From NCBI GenBank assembly GCA_023014335.1, contig JAECYW010000018.1, positions 248,001 to 312,000 on the forward strand: a DNA stretch of 64,000 nucleotides. The letters run 5' to 3'. Both the position numbers and the translations under genes were made by a program. The stretch comes from Galerina marginata. Its lineage: Eukaryota > Basidiomycota > Agaricomycetes > Agaricales > Galerinaceae. Positions 36,951 through 49,040 of the stretch are shown piece after piece. How positions within the stretch are numbered: position 1 is the stretch's first letter; each line of letters opens with the position of its first letter. A model generated the notes under the pieces. The model saw nothing but the letters and a program-made list of their open reading frames with translations. It made no database searches and had not been told where the DNA came from.

Positions 36951-37757
36951 GCGGGGATCCTGGCGATTGCTGGCTCCTTGAAGTGAATGGTATTTTGCAT
37001 GCCACGGAAGCCTAAGTTTGTCAAGAAGCAGGAGGATCCCACCTAAATGAATTAGAACTTGTCACTGTTGATTAGGGACTTTGAACATAAACATTCTGTA
37101 ATTATATGAACACGTTATGGGCCAGTTAATGTTTTCCTTGAATTTTCCGCTGGCAAAACTGTGATAGTTCAAATTGCTCATGGTAATTACATTTTTATTC
37201 TTCAATATTTTTTTTTCAATCCTTCCCAGTTCTGAATCGATGTCAACGACCAGTTTGAACGTGAGTACAAAAGGCCGGTAGGCTTTCAAAAAACCAAAAC
37301 CGCTGCCCTGGCCTCGACTCCCTCGTTGGACTTGACTGCGGCGCCTCAATCTCCGCGGTCAACATCTAGGAGCCTTGATAATGGTTAGCATGCAATCAAG
37401 TAGAACAAAGAGAGGAAAAGCGCGTACTCTAATCCCACAATCCGAGCCTCGAAGTGCCTACCGTCCGCGTAAGGTCGTCCGTGGTTTCAAAGCGTCGAAA
37501 ATGCGGTCTCGACAAGACGTTGTCGAGACGGCTGTCCTTTCTTCGGAATTTGACCCCAGCGGAATCTTCAGGCTTATAACGCTGACAGTATAGGTACAGT
37601 GGCACAGTGGGCCCCAGTTACTACAACCAACCACACAGTCACATGCGTCGGCCCGGGAGAGTCCGATTGTTGATTACGGATTTGTGCTGCGTTGAATCAT
37701 AAGTTGAACTTCGAACAAATGTCGTACCTCACACCTTGCTTAACGTTACTCGTTATC
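36951..37757. other. Intergenic
   Basis: 3' flank of the WD40 gene and upstream region of the next gene. Short unsupported frames only. Confidence 0.35.
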
Positions 37758-38876
37758 ATGCCTAGAATCTCTACTAAGCGTTCCTCTTCGTGGGGAATCT
37801 CTCCCCTTATACAACGGCAAAGTCACCAGCGACTTCCAGTGGGGTTATTACCACCCAAAACGCGTAGCTATGCTTCACAATTAAAGGCCATTTTGAATTT
37901 GGAAAACAACCCCGTCGAGTGGCAAGGCATCTATGTCAGTTAAAGTTGTGTTCTTAGTTATTGGTAACTGACAAGAGCTTCGACTAGAATTATACTAAGA
38001 CACTGGCTGAGGATTACCTCGATTTAGAGTTTACTCCGTCAGTCCAAAAGATGTCTCTTGAGAACATCAAAGCAAAGGTATCTCCGAGTTTCCTCCCATA
38101 TACATGATACATGACCACTCATCACCTCCCACTACAGCTGCTAGAAACATATCCCGACTCGTTCATTGGAACGGAACTTGAAAAAAATATGTACCTTGCA
38201 CTACGCGTTGTTTGTGGGCATCACAATGCTGCCCGTCATGATTTAAATGCGAAAGTATGTCCCTAAAAACTATTCCTGCATTTTAAACTGAACGACCCCC
38301 TACTGATAGGAAAAACACCAGGCGACTGATCGCCCACCAAAGCGACCTGTGGCATCTGCTCCAAAGCGACCGGTGCTAAGGACCCCATCAAATCGGCCAG
38401 CAGTGTCTTCCTCGAATCGACCTGCCGCAGGAGGAGCCATACCCACGCCCAAGCGGCCTGCGTTATCTGCCCCCAAGCGGCCGGCGGCATTGTCCGCATC
38501 AAATCGACCAACACCTTCATGGATTCGACCTGCAAAGCGTGCACTAGAACAATCAGTGGCTCCGTACGTCAACCATGTCGTACCGGCAGTCCGGGAGGCA
38601 GACATCGATGTTGTCGATGGCGCCTGTGCTGTTCAACTATTCCTCAGCTCTTGTGAGCCGGGCATGGCACATCTACATCGATCTTTCCTGGAATTCGGTA
38701 TCGTTGATGATGACTACCTAGATGCAATGTCCCACTGGTCTACGAATGTCATCTTTGAGGCCCTTGCACGCCTAGCTGACTACACAGGTCTCGCCCGCGA
38801 ACAACTTACTGAGACGGACAAATTTGTAATTTGCGTCCATGTTCAGAAACGTGCCGAGAAAAAAGATGCCAAGTGA
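37758..38876 (+). CDS. 316-residue protein with repeated PKRPA/SNRPA linker
   Basis: Four exons (37758-37934, 37988-38077, 38138-38254, 38310-38876), all phases agree. The N-terminus is basic; the second and third exons hold a helical region (LAEDYLDLEF, LLETYPDSFIGTELEKNMY). The centre is a run of ~8 short repeats such as SAPKRPV, SNRPA and TPKRPA, and the C-terminal ~110 residues form a compact acidic/hydrophobic domain (LHRSFLEFGIVDDDYLDAMS). The ending EKKDAK is basic. The repeat looks like a flexible positively charged linker between two domains. Family not recognised. Confidence 0.7.
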
Positions 38877-39290
38877 AGCCCGTCACGTACGCTGTTGCCG
38901 CCATTGCTACGTTTTCTTGGCTTCTTGCCACAATTTTAAGTTGGAACTCACGGTATGAGCGCCCACACTACTCATTTGTATTATTTCATGCCAGTATGTT
39001 GAACGCACACATCACTCATTTGTATTATTTATTTCATGCCAGTATGTAAGATATCAAATTGTTTCTTGGTCCCATGATACACAAAGTAGTGTCTCTGCTG
39101 AGGTGAGGCAATGCGAGTTGAAAGTGAGCAGTTGGTAAAGTATGGCAGTAACCGAAGCCAAGCAGACGCGCGATTGATCATGTGTTCAATTTGGTTGGTT
39201 TTGGTCTGAGATCTGAGCTCTAATAAACCATTATTGAGAGTCCTATTATAGGCGGAAAACCTCTTCACCTGGTCAAACCCAAAGAATTGG
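38877..39290. other. Intergenic with a small tandem duplication
   Basis: Near 38970-39050 a ~45 bp block with ACTCATTTGTATTATTTCAT and CATGCCAGTATGT occurs twice. No gene seen. Confidence 0.35.
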
Positions 39291-42200
39291 CCTTTCGTCC
39301 TCTCACAGCAGCTGAAATCGACAAGATGGCCATTCAGGATATGACTCCCGGTCTACCAGTCATCCACATGGGGTAAATGCGGGTGTCCCGATGACTGCCA
39401 TCATGATGGGCCATCCAATGACTGGAGTTCCTGGATCTTACTACCCTCCTCCCGTGACGGCGCGTATGACCATACAGCTGCAGCCCATGGCCAGTAGGTC
39501 GTCGAGTTGATCAGGCAGCCGAGGACGCCGCCATTGCCACACACCTCCACCAGCTCCCGCTCCTGCCCCTACTGCTCCTATAGTCATCACAGGTCCTTCG
39601 TGTCGCTCTCGCTCTCGTTCTCGTTCGCATGGGCGGCGTATGCCCCCGCCTCAAATGGCAATGGGGCCCGGGGTTACTCTGCTGCCTAGCCAGTACCCCC
39701 CTGGTATGGCCGGACCAGGCGGTGTTGTCATGATGCCTTCCAGACACTCAAGTCGCAGCGCAGTCACAGCCCTAGGCGCCGTCGCAGTCACAGTCCACCA
39801 GTGATAATTAATCAACCTGCACCGACTATTTATCCCGGCACAACACAATCACTACCTCAGCAACCAATTATGGTTCCTACTATGGGTCCAATGGGAATGA
39901 TGCCAATTGTGATACATAGAGGATCTCATTCTCGTTCTCGCTCGCCTCGAGGAGGGCCGATTATCATACCTCCTGGTCAAAGTTCGCGACGGTATTCGAG
40001 ATCTAGGAGTCCTTGTTGTCGCAGCCGCTCTCGTTCTCCACGTAGATCTCACACTAGGTCCCCTCGCCGTCGCAGCCGCTCTCGGTCTCCCCGACACCCA
40101 CAGTACCTATTGTGCCCACTATTCCGGGACAACCTCTGCCTGGTATGACGATTTCAGGTCAATGCCCGACTCATAGTCATCATTCTCGTTCTCGCTCTCG
40201 CTCGCCGCGCTCTCCGAGAGTGCAAGTTGTAGGAGATCCATAGGTCGTAGTCACAGAAGATCCCGCTCCCCTCTTAGACATTACAGTCCCTCACGTCGTC
40301 CTCGAAGTCGGTTGCCTGAAGATAGATACCGCCCTAGACCCCACTCTGCAAGTGATCGTCGACGCTCTCCAAGCGATTGGCGTCGCCGCCCTTCTGCCCA
40401 TCATGGCCGGCCCTCTTACTTACTCAAGATCCCCCTCTCCATCCTATCGAGACCGTGACCCGTACCGTCCGCGAACCCACTATCCCTCTGACAGTGGACG
40501 ACCAAGATCATATTCTCCGAGCCGTGAACATGATGCTAGGCGTCATCCCCACCGACCTCCGTATCTAGGAGTCTTTCCCCAAGATCGACTCGTTCTCGTT
40601 CTCCGATTCCTCTTCAGCGAAGCGATCGGGCCAGAACCCCCACTCGTGCGTATTCGCCATTGGGTGTCGGAAGATCGCGCTTCCCCACTCGTTCTGGTTC
40701 GCCCTTGTCCAGCGCAGTCAAAGTCGAACATCACCCCGACGAGGAACAACTCGGCTACTTACAGACGCCATGCGCTCACGGTCACTCAGCCCACATACAT
40801 AGTCCAACGTCGCCTTGGCGGGTGGCTACCCGGCGCCCAACTGGCACCATGCGTTCTTGCTCGTGCAGCCCACAAAGCCCAGGATCACGAAGTCCAGGAT
40901 CACGGAGCCCAGAGCCACGAAGTCCAGACACAGTTACGATTACTGTTCCCACAAGATCTGGGCAACAAGGCCAGCTGTGATACACAGACCCCCTACTGTG
41001 GTGCCAATTGATGATACTACGCCTGTTCATGGAGTAAGCCGTACAACTTCATCGTAGACCGTCTGATGGTAAGTTTATATTCCTATATGGTGCGTTCCAT
41101 TCTAATAGTTCTTAGGAGATTCCTTCACTGTTCACTTTGTTGACGATGACAACCACCATCCGATTCCTATTATACGAAGCAGCGCTCATGATCGTCCAAC
41201 GACACCGATTCATCGTCCTGAAGGTCAAGTTTGTTACGCGCCGTCTTCAACTTCGCCATTGCCCTTGCCATTGGAAGACGCCCCTAGCCCTGGCGTCCAC
41301 CTACCTGCAGATGATCAATGAATGTGGGATACCACTCGTCCTCCGATTCTGCCTGCCCAGTCATCAGAAGTGCATCCTCCTATTGTTCAACCTCCCCTTC
41401 GAACTACCACTCCTTTCAATTTCCATGTTGCAGACGACAGCCGTGGGCAGTTAGAAGAATTAAACGAGGCGGCAAACAGGCTCCATACGACCGCTGCTGC
41501 CGCTGAAGAAGCCGAAGACCAATGAGAACGCGAATTCCTAAGCCACGAAGACCATCGGGAGCAGTTGTTCCTGCAAAACGAGGAAAGACAAAACCAGGAG
41601 GCGCGTGATAGAGCAGCTGGCATATTGAGCGACCTTGAGTCACGCATTACAGGCTTGCCTGCCCCTGCCCATGTACCGTCTGCCCACGATTACAAGTTCT
41701 TACGTAGTAAAAGAACTTGTTTTCCGGCCTGCATAGCAGGCAGAAATGGTTCCTAACAAAACCAATGGAAATTCTCCCACTGCTATAGTGACCCTGCATG
41801 GTTTCTGTATCTCAGCCATTACTGGGCCAATTTTGATGATCTTGGTATCAAAAAAATCCTAAAAATCAGGGCTTTCATGTGGCATGTGTATCCAGGGTCG
41901 ATTAGGTCATGTGACTTGTTCACACAACCCAAAAAGCGCAAATTTATGTCAATTTACACTTAAAACAGATTTCAGTGAGCTAGATATGCTGAAATGTATT
42001 GCCCAGACCAATCTAGAATAATGTACAAATATTTACATATGTTTTGCAATGATTTCATGGTGTCCAAATCAGGCAAACAGTCAGTTCAACTTGGTGAAAA
42101 TCCGAAAATTGGTGTTAAACTGACTGGATAACCCATAAAAGACACACCAAACATTGCAAAACATGACCAAATAACATGGAAATAATGTTCTAGAAGCTTA

Positions 42201-45200
42201 CATAATCAAACTCACAGCAGGACTTTGTGCAATTGCCTTGGATTTGGTAATGCACCAACTTGGACCAAAATATTCTCAGGGATATGTCATGTGATATGTG
42301 TGCACAGACCATCCCTTAGGTAAAAAAAACATCATCTGTATTTTTATTTTATTTTAATGCCTTTAAATCTCCCAATATAGTGTATTTCAAACAATATTCC
42401 GCATTTGGTAAGTCACATAAAGGTGTGACAATACATATGTGACACCATCTTTTAGCCCTGATTTTTCTGATAATTACACACTTTGTTTCAAGGCAATCCG
42501 ATAAAAACTAAGCAACGTAAGAATTAATCTTATTACAAGTTCTTATTGTAGTGTAATAATTAATCTTGTTACAAGTTCTTACGTAGTAAAAGAACTTGTT
42601 TTCCGGCCTGCATAGCAGGCAGAAATGGTTCCTAACAAAACCAATGGAAATTCTCCCACTGCTATAGTGACCCTGCATGGTTTCTGTATCTCAGCCATTA
42701 CTGGGCCAATTTTGATGATCTTGGTATCAAAAAAATCCTAAAAATCAGGGCTTTCATGTGGCATGTGTATCCAGGGTCGATTAGGTCATGTGACTTGTTC
42801 ACACAACCCAAAAAGCGCAAATTTATGTCAATTTACACTTAAAACAGATTTCAGTGAGCTAGATATGCTGAAATGTATTGCCCAGACCAATCTAGAATAA
42901 TGTACAAATATTTACATATGTTTTGCAATGATTTCATGGTGTCCAAATCAGGCAAACAGTCAGTTCAACTTGGTGAAAATCCGAAAATTGGTGTTAAACT
43001 GACTGGATAACCCATAAAAGACACACCAAACATTGCAAAACATGACCAAATAACATGGAAATAATGTTCTAGAAGCTTACATAATCAAACTCACAGCAGG
43101 ACTTTGTGCAATTGCCTTGGATTTGGTAATGCACCAACTTGGACCAAAATATTCTCAGGGATATGTCATGTGATATGTGTGCACAGACCATCCCTTAGGT
43201 AAAAAAAACATCATCTGTATTTTTATTTTATTTTAATGCCTTTAAATCTCCCAATATAGTGTATTTCAAACAATATTCCGCATTTGGTAAGTCACATAAA
43301 GGTGTGACAATACATATGTGACACCATCTTTTAGCCCTGATTTTTCTGATAATTACACACTTTGTTTCAAGGCAATCCGATAAAAACTAAGCAACGTAAG
43401 AATTAATCTTATTACAAGTTCTTATTGTAGTGTAATAATTAATCTTGTTACAAGTTCTTACGTAGTAAAAGAACTTGTTTTCCGGCCTGCATAGCAGGCA
43501 GAAATGGTTCCTAACAAAACCAATGGAAATTCTCCCACTGCTATAGTGACCCTGCATGGTTTCTGTATCTCAGCCATTACTGGGCCAATTTTGATGATCT
43601 TGGTATCAAAAAAATCCTAAAAATCAGGGCTTTCATGTGGCATGTGTATCCAGGGTCGATTAGGTCATGTGACTTGTTCACACAACCCAAAAAGCGCAAA
43701 TTTATGTCAATTTACACTTAAAACAGATTTCAGTGAGCTAGATATGCTGAAATGTATTGCCCAGACCAATCTAGAATAATGTACAAATATTTACATATGT
43801 TTTGCAATGATTTCATGGTGTCCAAATCAGGCAAACAGTCAGTTCAACTTGGTGAAAATCCGAAAATTGGTGTTAAACTGACTGGATAACCCATAAAAGA
43901 CACACCAAACATTGCAAAACATGACCAAATAACATGGAAATAATGTTCTAGAAGCTTACATAATCAAACTCACAGCAGGACTTTGTGCAATTGCCTTGGA
44001 TTTGGTAATGCACCAACTTGGACCAAAATATTCTCAGGGATATGTCATGTGATATGTGTGCACAGACCATCCCTTAGGTAAAAAAAACATCATCTGTATT
44101 TTTATTTTATTTTAATGCCTTTAAATCTCCCAATATAGTGTATTTCAAACAATATTCCGCATTTGGTAAGTCACATAAAGGTGTGACAATACATATGTGA
44201 CACCATCTTTTAGCCCTGATTTTTCTGATAATTACACACTTTGTTTCAAGGCAATCCGATAAAAACTAAGCAACGTAAGAATTAATCTTATTACAAGTTC
44301 TTATTGTAGTGTAATAATTAATCTTGTTACAAGTTCTTACGTAGTAAAAGAACTTGTTTTCCGGCCTGCATAGCAGGCAGAAATGGTTCCTAACAAAACC
44401 AATGGAAATTCTCCCACTGCTATAGTGACCCTGCATGGTTTCTGTATCTCAGCCATTACTGGGCCAATTTTGATGATCTTGGTATCAAAAAAATCCTAAA
44501 AATCAGGGCCTTCCTGGTCACGTGACCAGGCCGTTTTAGGCTTGTTAGATTTGCCTCATTTTTCTGCTTTTTTTGAGTATAAGATCATCCCAATCGGTTC
44601 AGATTTGAGCGGACTACATATTATTTACATATTTAATATATATTTATTGAATAACAGTGTAAGTCTTCAGGCACTGCCTCACCCTAAGGTAAGAACTTGT
44701 TTTTGCCATGCGCAGCAATGGCCTCTGACCAAGTCCGTCTACCCATATTCCGTCTACCTATGTTCCATCTCCCCCATGTTCCATCTGCTCATCCACCTTC
44801 TGCCCATGATTCATCTGTTCGTTTCGAAGATGAACTATCTCCTGACGAGCTTGCTGAACAACGAGCCAGTGACAGGGATTCCATCCGTACCACCAGTGCC
44901 ATCGCAACTCAAGCGGCATCACAACATGCTGCTGGTGTCTTGGAGACAGTCCGTCTGGAGCGAGAAGAGGCTGCGAGAGAGTGGAGACCAACAAGCGGCG
45001 GAGGAGGCAGAAATAAGAGAACGAGAAAGGCAGGAGACGGCGGAGCGAGACGAATTCGTCAGAGCTCAACTTGGCGACATTACCAATCTCGTACAGGATC
45101 AGAGAGATATGCTGGAAACGAAGAAGGCCTTGATGGATAGTCGTTGGGAAGAAAAGGCGAACCGCCGCACGGATAAAGAGGCCCAGATGATCGAGTTGCG

Positions 45201-45342
45201 CGATATGGTACAGAAGATCCACGACGACATGGAGAGCGACCGCGAGAGATGTGATCAACAAAGAAAAGATGCCAGAGAAGGTTCCAGGACGCGAAAGTCC
45301 TGGTCAAGAACCCCTCCCACGGGGTCTTACGAGCGTCGATGA
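39290..45342 (+). pseudogene. Decayed SR-rich coiled-coil gene with 3-kb insertion
   Basis: Arg/Ser-rich text in changing frames: SHSRSRSPRGGPIIIPPGQS near 39930, RSRSPRRSHTRSPRRRSRSR near 40030, VDDDNHHPIPII near 41145, EERQNQEARDRAAGILSDLE near 41580. After the insertion it continues with TQAASQHAAGVLETVRLERE, then, one frame over, LGDITNLVQDQRD and ELRDMVQKIHDDMESDRER, to a stop at 45340-45342. This matches a widespread agaric family: SR N-terminus, proline-rich middle, coiled-coil C-terminus with the LGDITNLVQ signature, function unknown. Several frame changes plus one near 44970 and the insertion at 41691-44734 show it is not functional. Confidence 0.7.
41691..44734 (+). mobile_element. 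385-bp family, copy 4: head-to-tail array with 879-bp units
   Basis: Unit starts at 41691, 42570, 43449 and 44328. The three long units are each 879 bp and appear identical; the last is a 407-bp short unit ending GGCCTCTGACCAAGT. The insertion lies in the SR-rich relic between CCCACGAT and CCGTCTACCC, without target duplication. It belongs to the same sequence variant as copy 1. Identity of the units implies recent amplification. Confidence 0.9.
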
Positions 45343-45606
45343 TTGGCATGTACCAAACATTTCTTGGCCGCTCTTTGCTTTTCTTTTTTTTTTGGTCTAT
45401 GACACGCGTTCACGATATTGAACAACGGCATCTCGTATATTTACGAACATCTAAAGTCTACGGCACATATATTCCTTTGTATATCTAGGCGGTATTGAAA
45501 TGAATGTCACCTTTCCTTGTCCTACTTAGCATTGTAGAACAGGGTAAACTTCGGCTTGGTGATTAACAAAGCTATTTTTCCATGCCAAAGTAACTTATTT
45601 TAACTC

Positions 45607-45718
45607 GAGAAGATTGATTTACTTTGCTTGAGGCTTATTGCTTATTGAATGTCTACTACACTTCTCAAATCACCCTTCCACTCTTTTGAATTCGACGAGG
45701 TCCAAAGCAGGAATGGCC
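45607..45718 (-). pseudogene. Fragment of the 3' end of the 25869-30621 gene
   Basis: About 110 bp nearly identical to 25815-25920, including TTTACTTTGCTTGAGGCTTA and the codons for PALDLVEF-RVEG and stop. It abuts the 3' end of the DUF6532-like gene. A small duplicated gene tail. Confidence 0.65.
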
Positions 45719-45765
45719 CCTCGTTGTAACTTAATTTACAGGCGGGTTTCGGTTCCCTTTCCTTT

Positions 45766-47087
45766 TTACTTGGCGCCGTCTTTCTTCTTCTTCTTCTCCA
45801 GCCTGTTTGGTGAGGTGAGTCCATGTCCGTAAACTCAACCAGGGGAAGGAACTCACCCTGATTCAAAGAGCCTTTTCCGGACAGAGTCAAGTTGCTGTTT
45901 CTCTTGCTGATTTTCGCCGGCGTCAATCTCCTTGAGCTTGCTTAAGATCTCCTCATATTTTTTCTCGGACAGACTCTGCCTTTTGTCGACGCCTGTTTCA
46001 AGGCTGAAAATAGCCCAGTGAATCTATAGCACTGATCAGTCAGCATATGTTCTTTGAATTACGCGCCATAGACTTACACCTGCGAAAATAAACGCCATAC
46101 ACGTCAGTGGGAAGAGCGGCCCAAATTTCTTAATGTCGTCCATCGCGAGGCCCTTCTTCATATCGTACAAGTAGATATCCGCTATTTTGAAAAGCGCTTG
46201 ATGCGCGTATTTGCCGTCTACGGCGTCCTGCGATGGTGCATCTCCAGGTGCATATGATAGAGAAATGAATGAATCTTACTTTTGTATAAGTTTCGTCGGC
46301 GAGCGCAGCCTTGGCTTGACTTCTAGTGTATTCTTCTTGTTCTTCATCACTTACTACGCCAGGAAGAAAGAGGGAGTACAATCTTGGAACGTTCTCCTTG
46401 CAGATCTTTCTAAGCTGCAGTCTAATTGCCCCGTACGTAGAGTCCAACTAACGAACATCTTGTCAGCTACGGCGACCTTGACATTAGTACACCACTTACC
46501 GATTGGGAGGCAGCAGCGCTGGGTTCAACTGATGGAATAGAATCTGAGTCAGGTTCAACCGACGGATTAGGATTTGACGTTTGACCCGGCTCTGAAATTA
46601 AAAATTGATTAATTAGATATACCAAGAGCCTCAGTCAAAACCAAACATTCTTTGTTTTATGAGGCTGAGAAAATATGCCTCTCGCGACATAACTTTCCTT
46701 CATTGTTTTGGAGCAAACGGCATGATAGTCAGCAGGTCAATAGCAAAAATCGATTGCGCATCAGAGATATGAACAGCTTCGACTGGCTCCAGTACGCCGG
46801 GTTGAAAAGGTGAAAGGTGCGTTGGTTCGCGGGAAGGCTTTGCTTTAAGGAAGGAGGTCCGTGGTTTTTTGGAGCGTCCAGTTCTTCCTGTCGTGCGACT
46901 TGCAAGGGAGAATCCGTCGCTCGAGTTTAGAGACGCTGTAGACCTGGAGCCTCCAGGCGCGTAAAGGCTCAAAAGCGAAGGGTCTGGATAACTATTCGAT
47001 TTTCTTCTGTCTTGGTGCGCTCTCAAGGTATCAACCGGAGGGCTGGGGGTCTACAAAATGCCGGCCATCAGGCGTTCGTTCGGGCAT
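45766..47087 (-). CDS. DUF6532-like protein
   Basis: Minus-strand exons with good GT-AG sites: a Ser/Arg-rich N-terminal segment (47026-46700), a linker EPGQTSNPNPSVEPDSDSIP, then LDSTYGAIRLQLRKIC-ENVPRLYSLFLPG, DAVDGKYAHQALFKIADIYL, FGPLFPLTCMAFIFAG, IHWAIFSLETGVDKRQS and a Lys-rich tail LEKKKKDGAK ending at TAA 45766-45768. The C-terminal half, with alternating hydrophobic and charged helices ending in the FAG-IHWAIFSLETG pattern, resembles the fungal DUF6532 domain often found in transposon-associated agaric genes. The start is uncertain: ATG 47087 needs a short intron that I could not fix. Confidence 0.6.
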
Positions 47088-47099
47088 ATTAGACTCATA

Positions 47100-47900
47100 G
47101 TAGCACGTACAAAAAACAGGGACGGAATAGCAGGCGCTGCGGCTGAAAAAGCAAGGAGCTATGAGGGTGGGGAAAGAAAGATGGCACAAAATGTTTGCGC
47201 ACCATTTGGCTGCAATGCACTGGGATGGCCGAGGGGTAAATCTGGCAGATTGAATAATGAGGCACAATGTGAGATACCATAAAAAATGGCTGCCTTCACC
47301 TCCACTTGCAGTTGGCATTCAGAGTGCGGCCCTTGTACAGTGGATGGAGGATTCTCATGTTCTCATTGTGCATTTAAAGGCCAAGGTTGTACGCCAAACT
47401 GTTTGATGTTTGAACCTTTGGATTGGTCTTGATCATCAGTTTTCCTCCATATCCGCGGACTAACTGTGTCAAATAAAGTTTAGCAAGTGTTGTACATGTA
47501 GGTACATATAAAAAGACATTTGGATCTGCTGGCAATTGGTGGGATGGCCGAAGGAACAATTACAACTACGATAAGGGAAGCGGCAAGAACGTTCGAGTCG
47601 AAGGATGGAAAGATATCAATAGCTTTGGATGGTGGGGTTATGAGTCCTTTGATTTATCAAAGACTCATTCTTTATAATCCCAGAACTTAGTCAAAAATTT
47701 GATTCATTCATTCATCCATCAACACCGCGGGAAAATTTTTCCAAAAAGATCAACAGGCATCATTTACAGGTAAAACATGTCTCATCACTATTAAACATTA
47801 ATTTTTTGCATTCAACCAATTTATAAAAATAGTATGTGGATTTGAAATATATATATGTTAAAAAAAGAATTCATTTTAAGTATACTTTGAGCATTAAAGT
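47100..47900. other. Intergenic, AT-rich toward the right
   Basis: No convincing frame. Composition shifts to strongly AT-rich from about 47650, marking the start of the repeat region before the Helitron. Confidence 0.35.
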
Positions 47901-48800
47901 GTCAATTTTCATGATGCTGATATTAAAAAAAATTGAAAAATATGAGGCTTCAAAGTCCAAAATTTTAGAATTTTTTTGATATTACTTTTGTGAGTTTCAA
48001 CATAGTAATTATTAAAATGCAGTAATAAAAAAGAAATTAGTGTAACTGTGCCAAATATTATATGGCTGTTGACTTTACCACTGCAAAGACCCAAATTTTA
48101 CAATTTTTTGACATCACTTCCATGAGAATTGACCCAGTAATGGTTGAGATGCAGTGAAAATAATTTTCTGGTGTGGCTGTGCATAATATTATTGCAAAGA
48201 CCTGATTTTTAGAAGTTTTTGGTATTACTTTCATGAAATTTGAGTCAGTAATAATGTTTTGAATGAAAATTTGAATATCAAAAAAATTGTAAAAATCAGG
48301 GCTTTCTGATGGTAATATGCACAGCCACATAGTATTCTGCACAGCCGCACCATCACTTTGTTTCCACTGTGTCTCAACCATTACTGTGTTAATTCTCAGA
48401 AGGATAATATCAAAAAAAAAGGGTTAAATTAGAGTTTTTTAACCCTTTTTTTTTGATATTATCCTTCTGAGAATTAACACAGTAATGGTTGAGACACAGT
48501 GGAAACAAAGTGATGGTGCGGCTGTGCAGAATACTATGTGGCTGTGCATATTACCATCAGAAAGCCCTGATTTTTACAATTTTTTTGATATTCAAATTTT
48601 CATTCAAAACATTATTACTGACTCAAATTTCATGAAAGTAATACCAAAAACTTCTAAAAATCAGGTCTTTGCAATAATATTATACACAGCCACACCAGAA
48701 AATTATTTTCACTGCATCTCAAAAAAACCTGATTTTTCCAAATTTTTTGATATTATTTTCATCAAATTTGACCCAGTAACAACTGATACATACTGAAAAT
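47900..48800. repeat. AT-rich degenerate repeats with a ~575-bp palindrome
   Basis: A motif CTGATTTTTA-CAATTTTTTGATATTA followed by GACCCAGTAATGGTTGAGA and a CAG-rich end recurs in both orientations. The core is a near-perfect palindrome with arms about 48146-48428 and 48438-48720, centred near 48433 at GGGTTAAA/TTTAACCC. Transcripts would fold into long double-stranded RNA. The region lies directly upstream of the Helitron Rep frame and may be its 5' noncoding end or a separate insertion. Confidence 0.85.
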
Positions 48801-49040
48801 GCCATAAGCACTTGCCAGCTTGTGCTTGTTTTCTAATCTTGAAACTGGCCAACCACAAACACAAACCTAAACTAGGGTTAGCATAGCCACATTACAATCA
48901 GTTTTGGATCACAGCCATATTTAGCCACATTATATAATCATTCCATGGAATGCACTGCCACTGATAGACAGCCTGCCCTAAAGTTTCTGTTTATATAAAC
49001 ACATTGAAGCTGGGATGTTTCTTTCTTCTTTACCATCACC

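Noticed and set aside
14337..44734. 385-bp family as introner elements (new introns)
   Set aside because: The exact ends are TACAAG and CCAAGT (or the complement), not GT-AG, and both orientations occur. Internal splice-like sites (e.g. AAG|GTGAGT on one strand) would leave frame-shifting remnants. RNA data could still overturn this.
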